NCBI GenBank assembly: GCA_947565445.1
Contig: CANOGC010000010.1
Span: 1-35,354 of the forward strand
Source of the DNA: an uncultured Clostridium sp.
Lineage (GTDB): Bacteria; Bacillota; Clostridia; TANB77; CAG-508
Reading direction: 5' to 3'
Length of the DNA stretch: 35,354 nucleotides
Each line of letters begins with the position of its first letter. Position 1 is the stretch's first letter. The translations under genes were made by a program, and so were the position numbers. Below the pieces are notes generated by a model that was given only the letters and a program-made list of their open reading frames with translations, made no database searches and was not told where the DNA came from. Below, in pieces: positions 33,978 to 35,354 of the stretch.

Positions 33978-35015
33978 CTATTTTTTCTTATTATAATAAA
34001 CATAAGCTCCTGCTAATGCCATTAAAACGACGCTAGCTGAAACATATATATTTGTACCTGTTTTTGGCATTGTAGTTGGTTGTTTTTTATTTTCTTCTTC
34101 TGTTGGCTCTTGTGGTTTTGCAGGTTCTTCTGGTTTAGTTTCTCCACCATTTTCAGCCTCTGGTGGTGTAGCTGTTTCTAAAGCTGTAAATGAGAATGTT
34201 TCCTCAGCTATTACACTATCAGAATTGTCTCTGTCTATTAGTTTTAATGTTATTTTGTAATCACCTACATCACTAAAAATACCTTTTGCTTGTAAGACTT
34301 GTGAAACGTCTTTTCCTCCTATTTTGAAACCTTGTGCATCTCCCCAACCATTATCTATAATGTCATGTTCTAGTCCAGCGTTATCTGTTGCAAGTAGTCT
34401 AACTTCTGCCCCTGCTGGTGTTGTAGCTTCTGCTACTAATCTTGCATGTTCATAATAATGTCCCATTGGTGAAGAATAAGATACTACCATTGGTATTTCT
34501 TGTCCTTTTACTATTTCTCCTGATTTTTGTAAATCTAGTGTGTAATCTACATATTCTGGTTCAACTGTTATATTTTTTACTATAGGTGTTGTAATATCAT
34601 CATAAGTTATACTTGCATCTGGGTTAGATAATCCTTCTAAAGTTGTTGTTAATTCTGTTGGATTAGATGTTGTTATATCATCTTTTGCTTTAAATGTAAC
34701 ACTCATGTTACTTCTTGGGTTAGTTCCTCCTGTAGTATCATGAAATGTAACTATTACTTTAGTTCCTGTGTCATTTGCTGTTCCACCTTCTGCTGAAACA
34801 TATTCGAAAATGTTGTTATCATAAGAAACATGAACAGTATATGCTCCTAATTCTTCTCCAAACTCTACATTTAATGTAACATTTTCTCCTGGTTTTACTT
34901 TTGTTTTTGTTGGCGCTATGTTAATAGCATCTAAACTTGCTGCATTTACACTTGTAGAAAAAATAAGTAGTGAAAACATTGCTAAAATTGTTAAAATACT
35001 AACTATTTTTTTCAT
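33978..35015 (-). CDS. Cell-wall-anchored cohesin protein (MPKTG sorting signal)
   Basis: 345 residues. Signal peptide about 1-25 (ends VNAAS). A cohesin-like domain (about 28-150: VKPGENVTLNVEFGEELGAY, VHVSYDNNIFEYVS, MSVTFKAKDD) is followed by a second beta domain (about 155-285; ARLVAEATTPAGAEVRLLAT, KGIFSDVGDYKITLKLID), a Pro/Glu/Lys linker and a wall-sorting tail: MPKTG at 316-320, a hydrophobic stretch (VYVSASVV-like, about 322-341) and a final KKK. MPKTG is an LPXTG variant. The adjacent sortase is the likely enzyme. It would act as the surface anchor for the dockerin proteins in this window. RBS AGGAGG precedes the ATG. Confidence 0.85.
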   Translation of the reverse strand: MKKIVSILTILAMFSLLIFSTSVNAASLDAINIAPTKTKVKPGENVTLNVEFGEELGAYTVHVSYDNNIFEYVSAEGGTANDTGTKVIVTFHDTTGGTNPRSNMSVTFKAKDDITTSNPTELTTTLEGLSNPDASITYDDITTPIVKNITVEPEYVDYTLDLQKSGEIVKGQEIPMVVSYSSPMGHYYEHARLVAEATTPAGAEVRLLATDNAGLEHDIIDNGWGDAQGFKIGGKDVSQVLQAKGIFSDVGDYKITLKLIDRDNSDSVIAEETFSFTALETATPPEAENGGETKPEEPAKPQEPTEEENKKQPTTMPKTGTNIYVSASVVLMALAGAYVYYNKKK

Positions 35016-35126
35016 AAAAAAATCCTCCTTTTTTGTTTTATATTTCTATTATGTAATTTTAAATTTTTTTTATGTGTGCGATTTTTTTCCATTTTTTAAT
35101 TTGTTTTTTTATTAAATGAAAGAAAA

Positions 35127-35153
35127 AAATAATGGAAAAACTTTCCATTATTT
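35127..35153. terminator. Terminator of the Rpn-type gene
   Basis: AAATAATGGAAA (35127-35138) pairs exactly with TTTCCATTATTT (35142-35153) over a 3-nt loop; on the minus strand it ends in an ATTATTTTTTTC tract. Confidence 0.75.
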
Positions 35154-35354
35154 TTTTGCTTCTTCTATCTCTTTTTTTGTTGCTTTTGTTATTTCTTGTA
35201 TTTCTTTTGGACTCATTCCTTTTTTTAACATATTAGTTATAATTATTTTTCTTTCTACTTTCATTCCTTCTTTTTTTCCTTCTTTTTTCCCTTCTTTTAT
35301 TCCTTCTTTTATTCCTTCTTTCATTCCTTTATTTCTTCCCTCTCTTATTCCTTC
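35148..35354 (-). CDS. Rpn-type PD-(D/E)XK nuclease/transposase family protein, 3' end only
   Basis: The last 68 residues of a protein running off the window. The C-terminus is a run of EGxx repeats (EGIREGRNKGMKEG, EGIKEGKKEGKKEG) followed by ERKIIITNMLKKGMSPKEI and an amphipathic helix. Such EGxx tails end the Rpn/PD-(D/E)XK family of recombination-promoting nucleases, common in gut Firmicutes and Bacteroidota. The nuclease domain lies outside, so activity cannot be judged. Confidence 0.65.
   Translation of the reverse strand, partial: EGIREGRNKGMKEGIKEGIKEGKKEGKKEGMKVERKIIITNMLKKGMSPKEIQEITKATKKEIEEAKK

Noticed and set aside
1..35354. tRNA, rRNA or a tRNA with an enlarged anticodon loop
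   Set aside because: I saw no cloverleaf with a TTCRANY arm or any rRNA segment in the window, so the predicted decoding tRNA, if it exists, must lie elsewhere.

Overview
The window is AT-rich (my impression is under 30% GC) and reads as a chromosomal segment of a low-GC, Gram-positive Clostridia-type bacterium, probably an uncultured gut or rumen lineage. Evidence is the Firmicutes-style cell-division genes, a DNPR-type (meso-diaminopimelate) MurE, strong AGGAGG ribosome binding sites, a sortase with a sorting signal, and dockerin/cohesin proteins. Only rplM-rpsI lie on the plus strand; every other gene is on the minus strand.

Layout by position: an RsiV/PdaC-like membrane protein (76-916); rplM-rpsI with an L13-type leader (about 1.0-2.0 kb); lexA; an FtsL-like protein, rsmH and mraZ (2.8-5.4 kb); mazF, a LolA/GerS-like protein, murG, ftsW, mraY and murE (5.7-11.9 kb); three large secreted proteins carrying dockerin and cohesin modules (12.2-25.2 kb): a transglutaminase-like protein, a 2647-residue M26-type zinc metalloprotease and a small cohesin-dockerin adaptor; a dCache-GGDEF-EAL protein; a class B penicillin-binding protein with a PASTA-like tail; a cadherin-like membrane protein; a dockerin-tagged glucosaminidase; a sortase; and a wall-anchored cohesin (to 35.0 kb). 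The last 207 bases are the 3' end of an Rpn-type protein. The division/cell-wall (dcw) genes are permuted relative to the usual order, and the PBP and murE genes are separated by about 16 kb of dockerin and c-di-GMP genes.

The most striking observation concerns the codon CGG. I found nine in-frame CGG codons in the coding sequence of this window. At every one the reading frame fails soon afterwards, and at every one ignoring the C (reading CGGA or CGGT as a single four-base unit, so that translation continues as GGA/GGT glycine) restores a good frame. Seven cases restore family-conserved downstream sequence: rsmH twice, mazF, murG, ftsW, the PBP and the glucosaminidase. The RsiV-like gene becomes one continuous membrane protein and the GerS-like gene gains a 19-residue tail. 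The other intact genes, including the 2647-codon one, contain no in-frame CGG. Either this organism translates CGGN by +1 frameshifting or quadruplet decoding, or the sequence carries a very specific artefact; raw reads, a tRNA survey and proteomics would decide. I annotate these genes as full-length CDS across the shift, not as pseudogenes.

The second theme is a compact cohesin-dockerin surface complex with no recognisable plant-fibre enzymes. A sortase and its likely substrate, an MPKTG-anchored cohesin, sit beside a dockerin-tagged glucosaminidase. About 6 kb away are an adaptor with both cohesin and dockerin, an M26 (IgA1-protease/Zmp type) protease with an N-terminal dockerin, and a transglutaminase-like protein with both modules. 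This would suit assembly of a protein- or peptidoglycan-acting complex on the cell wall. Noncoding features include two 147/148-bp long-stem elements sharing GTGGGGACC, a four-copy palindromic repeat family, a T-rich array between mraZ and rsmH, MraZ boxes and several terminators.
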